NCBI RefSeq assembly: GCF_015206995.1
Contig: NZ_JADEXR010000008.1
Coordinates: 1 to 64,000, forward strand
Direction: 5' to 3'
DNA: 64,000 bases
DNA from: an aff. Roholtiella sp. LEGE 12411
GTDB taxonomy: Bacteria > Cyanobacteriota > Cyanobacteriia > Cyanobacteriales > Nostocaceae
Made by a program: the position numbers and the translations under genes. Positions 53,743-62,564 of this stretch are shown piece by piece. The notes beneath the pieces are model-generated. The model saw nothing but the letters and a program-made list of their open reading frames with translations. It was not told where the DNA came from and ran no database searches. Position 1 is the first letter of the stretch; every line of letters starts with the position of its first letter.

Positions 53743-55008
53743 TTGTCACAAAAACTAACTAATACAGTGTTTCCAGCCTCGGTTTTTCGACTCGACAATG
53801 GTTTAACATTTATTCATCAAGAAATTCCCACTACCCCTGTAGTTGTGGCAGATGTTTGGGTGCGTGCTGGAGCTACCCTAGAGCCAGAACCATGGTTTGG
53901 GATGGCACACTTTTTAGAACACATGATTTTTAAAGGTACGGCGACGCTACCCGCTGGAATGTTCGATCACAATGTTGAAAATAGGGGTGGCGTGAGTAAT
54001 GCCGCTACTAGCTATGATTATGCTCATTATTCCCTCACGACAGCAGCCCCTTACCTGAAAGATACTCTGCCACACTTGGGCGAAATACTGTTGAATGCAG
54101 CTATTCCAGAAGATGAATTTCTCCGCGAACGGGATGTAGTATTAGAGGAAATCCGCTCTTGCCAAGATGACTCTGACTGGATAGGATTTCAATCTCTAAT
54201 CACAAGCATTTATCAACATCACCCTTATGGACGCTCAGTTTTAGGTAGTGAGCACGACCTGATGCAGCAGTCACCAGAAGCAATGCGCTGTTTTCACCAC
54301 GCCCACTATCAGCCAGAAAATATGACAGTGGTGATTGTCGGAGGCATTGCCCAGCAGCCAGCTTGGGAAATGGTAAATCGCTCATTTGTTGATTTTGCCG
54401 AACGTCCTGATTGTCCACAGTCTAAAAAAGTGGCAGAGCCAGCAATAAAAGAAATCCGCCGTCAAGAATTGTGTTTACCACGCATGGAGCAAGCGCGGCT
54501 ATTGATGGCGTGGCTAGTACCAGGAGTAGAGGAACTCCGTACCTCTTACGGGTTAGATTTGTTGTCAGTGTTATTGGCAGAAGGGCGGACTTCGCGCTTA
54601 GTACGTGATTTGCGCGAAGATATGCAATTGGTGCAGGGAGTTTGCAGTAATTTTTCTCTACAACGAGAATCGAGTTTATTTACCATTACTGCCTGGTTAG
54701 AACCAGAAAATCTGGAGCAAGTTGAATCCCTGATTTGCACTCATTTGGATGATTTGCAAACTATAGGAATTAGCGAACAGGAACTTGCTCGCACAAGCAG
54801 GCTGCTTTGTAATGAGTATGCGTTTTCTACCGAAACGCCAAATCAGCTCACAGGGCTTTATGGGTATTACAATACCATTGCTCAAGCTGAATTAGCAGTG
54901 ACATATCCTCAGCAGATTTTGTCATTTGATACCCAACAGCTGCAACAATTAGCTAAACAATATCTTTCACCACAGAATTACGCAGTTACCGTACTAAAAC
55001 CTTGTTAG
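53743..55008 (+). CDS. M16 zinc metallopeptidase, active subunit
   Basis: 421 aa. TTG start at 53743; no ATG fits. Zinc motif HxxEH is intact in MAHFLEHMIFKGT (about residue 57-61), with the downstream Glu in the helix following (ERDVVLEEI). Two M16 half-domains make the peptidase shell (C-terminal half near 200-421). Pairs with the inactive paralogue encoded next, as in PqqF/MPP-type enzymes. Probably degrades peptides in cytoplasm or periplasm; no signal peptide seen. Confidence 0.92.
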   Translation: MSQKLTNTVFPASVFRLDNGLTFIHQEIPTTPVVVADVWVRAGATLEPEPWFGMAHFLEHMIFKGTATLPAGMFDHNVENRGGVSNAATSYDYAHYSLTTAAPYLKDTLPHLGEILLNAAIPEDEFLRERDVVLEEIRSCQDDSDWIGFQSLITSIYQHHPYGRSVLGSEHDLMQQSPEAMRCFHHAHYQPENMTVVIVGGIAQQPAWEMVNRSFVDFAERPDCPQSKKVAEPAIKEIRRQELCLPRMEQARLLMAWLVPGVEELRTSYGLDLLSVLLAEGRTSRLVRDLREDMQLVQGVCSNFSLQRESSLFTITAWLEPENLEQVESLICTHLDDLQTIGISEQELARTSRLLCNEYAFSTETPNQLTGLYGYYNTIAQAELAVTYPQQILSFDTQQLQQLAKQYLSPQNYAVTVLKPC

Positions 55009-55079
55009 TCATTAGTCATTGAGTCAAGGACAAAAGACAAATGACAAAGGACTAATGACAAAGGACTAATGACTAATGA
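55009..55079. repeat. STRR between the M16 genes
   Basis: Heptamer-like AGTCATT and a 16-bp direct repeat ACAAAGGACTAATGAC twice, running into the ATG of the second peptidase gene. So its ribosome site lies in repeat DNA (AAAGGACTAATGACTAATG). Confidence 0.8.
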
Positions 55080-56347
55080 CAACCTTACGACAAAACTCTC
55101 CTATCCATCGCACCGTATTGAACAATGGCATTGTATTGTTGGTGGCAGAAAATCCGGCTGCGGATATCATTGCAGCGCGAATCTTTGTGCGTGCCGGTAG
55201 TTGTTGCGAAAACCGGGAGCAAGCGGGGTTAGCGCATTTGCTGTCAGCAGTGATGACAAAGGGATGTGATGGACTTTCTAGCTTGGAAATTGCCGAAAAA
55301 GTAGAATCTGTGGGAGCCAGTTTAAGTACAGATAGCTCTAACGATTATTTTTTGCTGTCTTTGAAAACGGTAACATTCGATTTTGCTGAAATTTTAGCAT
55401 TGGCAGGGCAGATTTTGCGATCGCCCACATTTCCCGAAGCCCAAGTTGAACTAGAACGGCGTCTGGCACTACAAGACATCCGCTCACAACAAGAACAACC
55501 GTTTACAGTAGCCTTTGGGCAAATACGGCAGATCATGTACCAAAATCATCCCTATGCCATGTCGGTGCTAGGCGATGAAACAACTATGAGCAGTTTATCT
55601 CGTGCAGACTTAGTTCAATATCACCAAACTTATTTTCGTCCAGATAATGTGGTAATTAGTATTGCTGGTCGAGTCACACCAATAGATGCTATTGACTTGG
55701 TAAAAAAAGTTTTTGGGGATTGGCAAATTCCACCACAAGCGCTACCCATACTAAATTTGCCTGAAATTAAGGTGGAACCGCAGCCAAGGCTTAAGCCCAT
55801 ACACACACAGCAATCAATTGTGATGCTAGGTTACTTGGGGCCGTCGGTAAATTCTCCTGACTATGCCCCACTGAAGTTACTTTCTACCTACTTGGGAAAT
55901 GGACTTTCTAGCCGCTTGTTTGTCGAATTGCGGGAAAAGCGAGGTTTAGCTTACGAGGTATCCGCATTTTACCCAACAAGACTGTTTCCAGCATCATTTT
56001 TGGTTTACATGGGCACGGCAGCGGAGAATACCAGTATAGCTCTGGAAGGACTGCGGACAGAAGTAGATCTACTGTTTACTACGGAAGTATCAGAAAGCGC
56101 ACTGCAATCAGCTAAGAACAAAATATTAGGTCAGTACGCCTTGGGTAAACAAACGAACGGGCAAATTGCTCAGATATATGGTTGGTATGAAATTTTGGGC
56201 TTAGGAATTGATTTTGACAAGAAGTTTCAAGAACTGATTGCGGCTGTAAGTGTCAAAGATGCCATCGCCTCAGCTGGTAAGTACTTAAAGGAACCTTATT
56301 TGTCTTTAGTCGGTCAAGATGAAGCAATTAATAGTGCGATCGCCTAG
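55076..56347 (+). CDS. M16 peptidase paralogue lacking the zinc motif
   Basis: 423 aa. Same fold as its neighbour, but the HxxEH position reads GLAHLLSAVMTKG: the first His is kept, while Glu and the second His are lost. So it is the non-catalytic partner that completes the chamber. The Arg-Tyr pair near the C-terminus (substrate-binding) reads LREKRGLAYEVSAF. In an operon with the active subunit, 67 bp apart across an STRR. Confidence 0.9.
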   Translation: MTTLRQNSPIHRTVLNNGIVLLVAENPAADIIAARIFVRAGSCCENREQAGLAHLLSAVMTKGCDGLSSLEIAEKVESVGASLSTDSSNDYFLLSLKTVTFDFAEILALAGQILRSPTFPEAQVELERRLALQDIRSQQEQPFTVAFGQIRQIMYQNHPYAMSVLGDETTMSSLSRADLVQYHQTYFRPDNVVISIAGRVTPIDAIDLVKKVFGDWQIPPQALPILNLPEIKVEPQPRLKPIHTQQSIVMLGYLGPSVNSPDYAPLKLLSTYLGNGLSSRLFVELREKRGLAYEVSAFYPTRLFPASFLVYMGTAAENTSIALEGLRTEVDLLFTTEVSESALQSAKNKILGQYALGKQTNGQIAQIYGWYEILGLGIDFDKKFQELIAAVSVKDAIASAGKYLKEPYLSLVGQDEAINSAIA

Positions 56348-56437
56348 TGTGAATTATACGCGATCGCACTATTATCAGCTGTTTTCTCAACCAAGCGGCT
56401 GTACCATATAGCATCATAAGTTTCCGGTGGAAATTCC

Positions 56438-57481
56438 ATGAAAGGCAGCCTGAAAGCAAGTATATTGAACTACTTACGCGCAATAGATCCCACGGTAATT
56501 TGCCGTAGAATAGAAAACGGGCAACAACACAGGTGGACAAAGAGGTCTAAATTTCTATCAAGGATTGAAATAGTCCTGTTCTCCTGTACGCCTTTGCTCA
56601 TTGGCTCCTTCGGTGTAGTGTCAATTGCAGCGCCACAAAAAATTGCTCAAGTAAGTTCTGGAGATAGCATTAACCGCCCTACCCTCAAAGTTGGTAGCCA
56701 AGGAGAACGTGTGTCTGAACTTCAGGCAGCTCTTAAACTTTTGGGCTTTTACTCAGGTGCAGTAGATGGCATTTATAACGATAATACGGCTAGTGCTGTT
56801 TCCCGGTTTAAGCAAGCAGCTGGCTTGAGTCCAGATGGTATAGTTGATGCCAGCACTTGGCAAAGACTTTTCCCTAACGAACCGATAGTGACATCAACCG
56901 CTTCTTCACCTCAAGCAACATTTAATTCAGCAACCAATTTTCCGGTTCCAACTCAGCCTAGCAACGTCACCAGAGTTGTGAATTCCAGCCCAAACCCCCC
57001 AAGACCGGCTGCAAGTCAAATTGTGAATTCCAGCCCTGAGCCAAAACCCACTAACCCAAGGCAGCAGAAACCGCCGCGTCGTACTACATCCACTACTGCA
57101 AATTCCAACCCTGAGCCAAAACCTTCTAACCCAAGGCAACAGAAACCGTCTTCTCGTACTACATCCACTACCCGAACTCAATCAGCCACACGTAGTAGGC
57201 AAACTACCCAGATTCAGCCAACCCCAATTAGTAAGCGAAACCCAGGTATTCAATACACCTCACAAGGTTGGCCAATTTTGCGTGTAGGGATGCGTGGTTC
57301 TGAAGTTGTCAAGCTGCAAGAAAGACTGCAAAAGCTTGGTTTCCTGGATAGTGGTATAGATGGAGATTTTGGCGAGACAACCGAGGCGGCGGTGAAAGCT
57401 GTACAAAAGCGCTATGGATTAGAAGCTGACGGTGTAGTTGGTGGCTCTACCTGGGAAATTCTTGTGCGGCGTTATTCTTAA
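56438..57481 (+). CDS. Peptidoglycan-binding protein with two PG_binding_1 domains
   Basis: 347 aa. Hydrophobic segment near 44-62 (VLFSCTPLLIGSFGVVSIA) anchors or exports it. Domain 1 about 82-142 (LKVGSQGERVSELQAALKLL) and domain 2 about 281-346 (LRVGMRGSEVVKLQERLQKL) are three-helix murein-binding units. The linker is Pro/Ser/Thr-rich and includes a 25-residue repeat (PEPKPSNPRQQKPSSRTTST) doubled at DNA level at 57020-57169. No catalytic domain, so probably a cell-wall adaptor. The start at 56438 is set by length. Confidence 0.88.
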   Translation: MKGSLKASILNYLRAIDPTVICRRIENGQQHRWTKRSKFLSRIEIVLFSCTPLLIGSFGVVSIAAPQKIAQVSSGDSINRPTLKVGSQGERVSELQAALKLLGFYSGAVDGIYNDNTASAVSRFKQAAGLSPDGIVDASTWQRLFPNEPIVTSTASSPQATFNSATNFPVPTQPSNVTRVVNSSPNPPRPAASQIVNSSPEPKPTNPRQQKPPRRTTSTTANSNPEPKPSNPRQQKPSSRTTSTTRTQSATRSRQTTQIQPTPISKRNPGIQYTSQGWPILRVGMRGSEVVKLQERLQKLGFLDSGIDGDFGETTEAAVKAVQKRYGLEADGVVGGSTWEILVRRYS

Positions 57482-57666
57482 CAAAGACGCCTCTTTGGGG
57501 TTTGGTGCTTCGGATGATTTTTTTAGTTCATTTCATGTTACACCCTACAATACGATCAAGATACCCCGATTAAGAAGTATCAATCAGTGCCAATGCTGAA
57601 AAATTACATTCCTTTTGGGTTGACAAAAGAGGACGGCAACTTTAAAAGTCGTAAAGCGCGATGTCT

Positions 57667-57883
57667 GTAGGATTAGCCCTTTCAAGGTGAACATTTGTAC
57701 TATCAAAGAAATGATGTTTTTAACCCAATTTTGGGACTTTGGCTCAGGCGATCGCTTAATTTACAGTCCAAAAATTTGGAGGTGAATGCATAAATTCCTT
57801 GTTCAATTCCAGCCGATGCTTTAAATGCCGTAAAAACTTTGATAGTACAATATGCTCACCTTGAAAGGGCTGGTAAGTCCTAT
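57667..57883. mobile_element. MITE-like element with about 34-bp inverted ends
   Basis: AGCCCTTTCAAGGTGAACAT onward (57675-57708) is matched by the inverse of 57837-57871 with few mismatches. The outer part TAGGACTTACCAGCCC at the right end is shortened on the left (TAGGATTAGCCC). About 200 bp, no transposase. It fills most of the 510-bp gap between the PG-binding and cytochrome b genes; the rest of the gap shows nothing else. Confidence 0.75.
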
Positions 57884-57991
57884 ATAAATTCAATTGAATC
57901 ATAGAATGGGAAAATAAAGGTGAGCAATGCCCAATTTGCTGAGCTATTAGCCTGAGACAGATAAACAGAAAATTTTATCAGTCAATATTCT

Positions 57992-58591
57992 ATGACTTCG
58001 ACCATTCCCGCTAAAACTCGGAAGTTCCCAATCCAAGCGATAGGAGCTAAGCTTTTCCACTCGTGTAACATCATTAGCCTGCTGCTCATGGTAACAAGTG
58101 GACTACAAATCTACAACGCTAACCCTGTTTTTGGTGGACGTGCAGGTTTACACGTTCCTCCAATATTTACTTTAGGGGGTTGGCTTGCGGGAGGTAGACA
58201 CTGGCATTTTGCAGCAATGTGGTTATTCTCGCTGAATCTGTTATGGTATGGAATTTATGTTTTAGTTACCCGACGTTGGCTACATCGATTTGTGGGAATC
58301 AATGACCTCAAAGCATTGCAAAAAAGTCAAAATCCCCAGCGTTTAGTTTATGCTTGGCATCGCATTGCCTATACAGCCATTATTCCTATCTTAGTACTGG
58401 CGTTATTTACAGGAATAGGAATGTATAAACCTGCCCAATTTCCCTGGATTGTGGATATCTTTGGTAGTTGGGAAGCACTGCGAATTGTTCACTTTGCATC
58501 AGTACCAATGTTTATTCTCTTTGCAGTGATTCACTCTCGATTAGCGCGTCAAGCCGGAGGTTCCCAACTTACAGAATCAATGTTTTGGTAA
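57992..58591 (+). CDS. Cytochrome b-type membrane subunit
   Basis: 199 aa with four main helices and several histidines in helices suited to two hemes b: FHSCNIISLLLMVTSGLQI, GRHWHFAAMWLFSLNLLWYG, AWHRIAYTAIIPILVLALF and IVHFASVPMFILFAVIHS. Matches the thiosulfate-reductase/Ni-hydrogenase cytochrome b superfamily. Such subunits pass electrons between quinone and a periplasmic molybdoenzyme, but no partner oxidoreductase is next to it in this window. Confidence 0.82.
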   Translation: MTSTIPAKTRKFPIQAIGAKLFHSCNIISLLLMVTSGLQIYNANPVFGGRAGLHVPPIFTLGGWLAGGRHWHFAAMWLFSLNLLWYGIYVLVTRRWLHRFVGINDLKALQKSQNPQRLVYAWHRIAYTAIIPILVLALFTGIGMYKPAQFPWIVDIFGSWEALRIVHFASVPMFILFAVIHSRLARQAGGSQLTESMFW

Positions 58592-58653
58592 ACGAACCAC
58601 GCAAATAAAAAGGGGAGATTGGGAGCAAAAGAGCAAAATAAGAAAATAATTAA

Positions 58654-58774
58654 TAGACCTCTTGCATAAATCAAAAATAAGAACCCCACCTTTGACTTTC
58701 AAACATCCTCTTACATCAAAGTCTGCCCTCCACGCGAGCGGGGTGAGGTGTTAGGGACTTTTGCAATAGGTCTA
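58654..58774. mobile_element. 121-bp MITE with TAGACCTCTTGCA ends
   Basis: TAGACCTCTTGCA (58654-58666) is the inverse of TGCAATAGGTCTA (58762-58774) with one mismatch. The inside has no gene, only a short GC-rich palindrome-like CCACGCGAGCGGGGTG. No target duplication is clear. Confidence 0.7.
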
Positions 58775-58889
58775 AGTACTTATAATCATGTCTCTACTCC
58801 TATCTCTTATCTCCTGCCTTTAGAGAGTAGAGATTTATTGATTGTGAACTTAATTATCTAGGCATTTACCTTTTTTTAAACCTACAAAA

Positions 58890-60323
58890 ATGAACTTTTT
58901 TGATAAATTAAATGGTAGTATCTCACAAAATCAAAGCTTACTATTTGTAGGACTTGACCCAAATCCAGAGATGATGCCTAAGCGTTTTGAATCTGAAGAT
59001 CTCATCGCTGGGTTGGAGAAATGGTTGCGATTCATTATTGCTGAAACTGCTGATTCTGTCTGCGCTTATAAACCGACATTTGGCTTTTATGAAGCTTTGG
59101 GGATTCCAGGTTTAGAACTGCTGCATAAAACTTTAGCAGCGATTCCAGCCCACATCCCAATTATTTTAGATGCTAAACATAGTGACTTAAATACTAGTAC
59201 CATTTTTGCTCGCGCTGTGTTTACAAAATGGCACGTCGATGCAATCACTCTCAGTCCCTATACCGGGCAAGATCATGTAGCTCCTTTTTTGGTATATCCT
59301 GAGAAAGCGGTGTTTATTTTATGCTGTACTTCTAATCCAGGTGCAGAAACTTTACAGCAATATCCGACAAACGAGTCACCCCTTTATTTGCAGGTGGTAA
59401 AAGAATCAAAAACCTGGGGGACTCCAGAACAATTGGGTTTGGAAGTGGGAACCACAAATCCTGAAGTTCTGGCTCTGATTCGGGGAGTTGCTCCTGAAAG
59501 AATTATCATGGCGCGTAGTATCTGGGCGGATGGTGGAAACCTGAAGCAAATTTTAGAATCAGGCTTGAATACAAGCGGTGATGGTTTGCTGATTCCGGTT
59601 CCTCAAGATATGTTGGTTAACATACATTTATCTGAGCAAATCCAGTCTTTGCGGGCAGAAATTAATCAAATAAAAACTGAAATTATTCAGGAAAATTCTA
59701 CATGTTCTGTGTGGTTGCCTAATGTTTGTTTTCTAAATCAGCATCCTCAGCAGGATTTAATTTTACAACTTTATGATATTGGCTGCATTATGTTTGGTAA
59801 ATTTGTCCAAGCATCAGGAGCCATATTTCCTTATTACATTGATTTACGCAAAATCATTTCCAATCCCCAAGTTTTTAGTCAAGTTATCACTTCCTATGAG
59901 GAGATTTTGAAAAACCTCAACTTTGATAGGTTAGCAGGTATTCCCTACGGTTCTTTGCCTACTGCAACTGGTTTAGCTTTACGTCTTCACTGTCCGATGA
60001 TTTTTCCTCGTAAAGAGGTGAAAGCCCACGGAACTCGGAGAGTAATTGAGGGTAACTTTCAACCTGGTGAAACAGTTGTAGTGGTTGATGACATTCTCAT
60101 CAGTGGCAAAAGTGTAATGGAAGGGGCAGAAAAGTTAAAATCAGCAGGATTAAACGTTAATGATATTGTGGTATTTATCGATCATGAACAAGGGGTAAGA
60201 GACAGGTTAAAAAATAATGGTTATTGCAGCCATGCGGTTTTAACTATCTCGGAAATTACTACAACTCTACATCAAGCAGGAAGAATAAATGATGAGCAAT
60301 TGTTAGCTTTCAACGAAAGTTAG
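58890..60323 (+). CDS. pyrF-pyrE: Bifunctional OMP decarboxylase/orotate phosphoribosyltransferase
   Basis: 477 aa fusion. Residues 1-270 are a type-2 OMP decarboxylase (catalytic ILDAKHSDLN; start FVGLDPNPEMMP). Residues about 290-477 are an orotate PRTase with PRPP-loop VVVVDDILISGKSV. Carries out the last two steps of UMP synthesis in reversed domain order (F then E) compared with the animal enzyme. Fused forms occur in several cyanobacteria. Cytoplasmic; upstream gap holds a MITE. Confidence 0.93.
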   Translation: MNFFDKLNGSISQNQSLLFVGLDPNPEMMPKRFESEDLIAGLEKWLRFIIAETADSVCAYKPTFGFYEALGIPGLELLHKTLAAIPAHIPIILDAKHSDLNTSTIFARAVFTKWHVDAITLSPYTGQDHVAPFLVYPEKAVFILCCTSNPGAETLQQYPTNESPLYLQVVKESKTWGTPEQLGLEVGTTNPEVLALIRGVAPERIIMARSIWADGGNLKQILESGLNTSGDGLLIPVPQDMLVNIHLSEQIQSLRAEINQIKTEIIQENSTCSVWLPNVCFLNQHPQQDLILQLYDIGCIMFGKFVQASGAIFPYYIDLRKIISNPQVFSQVITSYEEILKNLNFDRLAGIPYGSLPTATGLALRLHCPMIFPRKEVKAHGTRRVIEGNFQPGETVVVVDDILISGKSVMEGAEKLKSAGLNVNDIVVFIDHEQGVRDRLKNNGYCSHAVLTISEITTTLHQAGRINDEQLLAFNES

Positions 60324-60406
60324 AGTTGCGATCGCCTATTATATCGTATCATTCTCAACAGTGAACGTATTTAATGCTCAGGCAATGCTTAGGCATCAAA
60401 ATAATT

Positions 60407-61507
60407 ATGATTTTTTCTCTCAAACAACTACTTAAATGGTTAATTTTGACGCTGCTATTTCCTCTAGTTTTTCTCAATGGTTGGCTAGCATTTCGGCTGG
60501 TTCAAAATTTTCAACCCCTGGTGACAATTCTTGTTTTAGCTACTTTATTTGCTTTTATTTTAAATTACCCTGTTTCGGTTTTGCAGCAGCGGGGAGTTAA
60601 ACGTAACTATGCGGTATCTTTAGTTTTTATATTAGCGTTGATAATTTTAGTTGCTTTAGGTATTACTTTAATACCGATTGTTTTAGAGCAATTTCATGAA
60701 ATGGCTAAGTTACTCCCCCAATGGATTGATTCTAGTGAAGAAAAACTCCAGAAATTAAATAATTGGGCTTTTAGTCATAAATTAAAGGTGAATTTCAGCC
60801 AGATATTAACACGAATAACTGAAGGTCTACCTGATGAATTTGAGTACCTTTCAGATAAACTTTTAGGAATTATTAGAGATACTATTGATAGTATTTCTGA
60901 AGCATTAATCATAATAGTGCTGACTTTTTATCTTTTGTTAGATGGGCCAAGACTTTGGGATGGGCTATTTAAAAAATTGCCTGGGACTTTTTCCCAGGGT
61001 GTAAGTCAATCTATTCAGCAAAACTTTCAAAATTACTTGATTGGTCAAGGAACTTTGGCCTTGCTAATGGGAGTTTCAGAAACATTAATGTTTTTAGTTT
61101 TTCAAGTCCCGTTTGGTTTACTATTTGGTTTTGGAGTTGGGCTTTTGAGCTTAGTTCCCTTTGGGGATGTGGTTAGTCTTGTTGTAATAACTTTAATCAT
61201 AGCCTCACACAACTTTTGGTTAGCAGTGAAGGTTTTTGCAGTGGCTGTTGTCATTGACCAGTTAATTGATCAGGCGATCGCACCACGTCTTTTAGGTAAA
61301 TTTACTGGGCTTCGACCAATATGGGTGTTAATCGCCTTGCTTGCAGGAACCAATATTGGAGGGGTATTAGGTTTGCTAATTGCGGTTCCTGTGGCTGGTT
61401 TTATCAAAGATGCAGCAGATGGTTTTTCTAAATCTGATTATCCTGAGAATGTAGCAAAGAGTGAAACGACATCAGAATTATTAGCAAAGGAATCAATATC
61501 GCAATGA
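60407..61507 (+). CDS. AI-2E family (PerM-like) permease
   Basis: 366 aa from the ATG at 60407; the frame opens at 60374 but the first 11 residues are unlikely. Seven or eight helices, a central soluble region with EKLQKLNNWAFSHKL, and the family signature near the C-terminus (DQLIDQAIAPRLLGKFTGLR, IWVLIALLAGTNIGGVLGLL). Members export signals or exchange Na+/H+; the substrate is unknown. It is the only transporter near the small peptide genes that follow. Confidence 0.88.
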   Translation: MIFSLKQLLKWLILTLLFPLVFLNGWLAFRLVQNFQPLVTILVLATLFAFILNYPVSVLQQRGVKRNYAVSLVFILALIILVALGITLIPIVLEQFHEMAKLLPQWIDSSEEKLQKLNNWAFSHKLKVNFSQILTRITEGLPDEFEYLSDKLLGIIRDTIDSISEALIIIVLTFYLLLDGPRLWDGLFKKLPGTFSQGVSQSIQQNFQNYLIGQGTLALLMGVSETLMFLVFQVPFGLLFGFGVGLLSLVPFGDVVSLVVITLIIASHNFWLAVKVFAVAVVIDQLIDQAIAPRLLGKFTGLRPIWVLIALLAGTNIGGVLGLLIAVPVAGFIKDAADGFSKSDYPENVAKSETTSELLAKESISQ

Positions 61508-61561
61508 TTTACGGATGCCATGAAATATCGTAATTATTAGGTTGAATATTCGCTTGCAAAA

Positions 61562-61666
61562 CTAACATAAAACGTTAACTTTGGGGTTTAATTTATCAAA
61601 AAAAACATCCAATTCATCGTCAGATAAATGCATGAAATCAGGTTTGTTTATTGAGACTTTAAACAT
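61562..61666 (-). CDS. Small ORF resembling a peptide-precursor leader
   Basis: 34 aa: starts MFKVSINKPDFMHLSDDELD and ends ...KLNPKVNVLC. Divergent from the 76-aa peptide gene. The pattern L-x2-F-x3-L-x-P-(x)-K-V is shared with that peptide's leader (LETFLHELAPAKV and LDVFFDKLNPKV), so the two may be paralogous leaders; this one ends before any core, at a single Cys. Too short for certainty. Confidence 0.4.
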   Translation of the reverse strand: MFKVSINKPDFMHLSDDELDVFFDKLNPKVNVLC

Positions 61667-61788
61667 TTAATTATGTCCTAAAACTTTGATAAAAAATTTG
61701 TATTTAGCTAAAAATTGGTATTTTGCAATTTTGACTATAACTGTAAAATTGAGGAGTCAGATTAACTCATAATTCCAAGAATAATACA

Positions 61789-62019
61789 ATGGCTAAAATA
61801 TTAATTTCCGACTTTGAACTTATTGATCTAGAAACATTTTTGCATGAACTGGCTCCAGCCAAAGTGGATACTGTACAGGGGGGTTATTTCGAGCCTTGGG
61901 AAAATTTTTTGCAGCCTTGGGGAATTTTTTCGGGCGGGAGGTTTCTTTCTAGCCCTGATGGAGTTATTTCAAATCCTGGAGGAGTTCTTTCTACACCCGC
62001 GGGAATTCTCCAATATTGA
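61789..62019 (+). CDS. Putative peptide precursor with GG motif and heptapeptide repeats
   Basis: 76 aa. The leader-like part (residues 1-32) is acidic and helical and ends KVDTVQGG, a double-Gly cleavage-like site. The rest splits into near-heptads: FEPWENF, LQPWGIF, SGGRFL, SSPDGVI, SNPGGVL, STPAGIL, then QY. That pattern (S-x-P-x-G-hydrophobic pair) is in protein and DNA. No maturase or C39 exporter lies within the window. A ribosomally made secreted or modified peptide is the best guess. The DNA copy TTGGGAAAATTTTTT/TTGGGGAATTTTTTC shows duplication. Confidence 0.6.
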   Translation: MAKILISDFELIDLETFLHELAPAKVDTVQGGYFEPWENFLQPWGIFSGGRFLSSPDGVISNPGGVLSTPAGILQY

Positions 62020-62040
62020 GTCCAGGTAGAGATACACCAT

Positions 62041-62090
62041 GTAGAGACGTTGCATTGCCATGTAGAGACGTTGCATTGCAACGTCTCTAC
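62041..62090. repeat. GTAGAGACGTTGCA repeat and hairpin
   Basis: A direct repeat GTAGAGACGTTGCATTGC (62041-62058) then the same unit at 62062 folding with TGCAACGTCTCTAC (62077-62090), 14-bp arms and a 1-nt loop. A common interspersed palindrome of filamentous cyanobacteria. It may also end the peptide transcript. Confidence 0.8.
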
Positions 62091-62254
62091 CAAAGGATTT
62101 GTTGCAACCGTTAATTGAATCGGTATAAGAGGCGAATTCAAATCTTTTCCAATGAGGTACGTGTTTAGTGCTGAAATGGTCGAAAAAGAGGGATTTTCGA
62201 GGTTGAAAGACTGTACTTCATAACATCAGGAAGCGCTGTAAATAAACCATATTG

Positions 62255-62365
62255 CAATACGGTTCAGTTAAGGTCAGTAATTGACATTATTCTCAATATT
62301 TAAACCTAAGAATAAGTCTTTCAGCATTAGAAAAATTGGGATTTTTCGTTAACTGAACCGTATTG
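62255..62365. mobile_element. 111-bp MITE with 17-bp ends and 10-bp target duplication
   Basis: Perfect inverted ends CAATACGGTTCAGTTAA (62255-62271 and 62349-62365). Flanked by perfect 10-bp direct repeats AACCATATTG (62245-62254 and 62366-62375). No coding content. A 10-bp duplication and these ends suit mobilisation by an IS4-family transposase encoded elsewhere. Confidence 0.92.
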
Positions 62366-62407
62366 AACCATATTGAGTGTTAAGCCTTCTGTTCGCCAAA
62401 GGCGGAT

Positions 62408-62436
62408 AAAAAAGCCCCCAGCATTTCTACTGGGGG
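62408..62436 (-). terminator. Terminator of clpC
   Basis: On the minus strand CCCCCAG-TAGAAATG-CTGGGGG then CTTTTTT: a strong GC stem and U tail, about 130 bp after the clpC stop. Confidence 0.93.
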
Positions 62437-62564
62437 TTAGAATTAATACCATTTCACTTTATGTTTGCCGGAGATGCCCCCGTCTGCGCCTCTGCCTAAG
62501 CAAGAGGCTGGAGTGTTTATCAAATATTACAGCAAAAAGTGATCAGGTATAAATGGTATAAACG

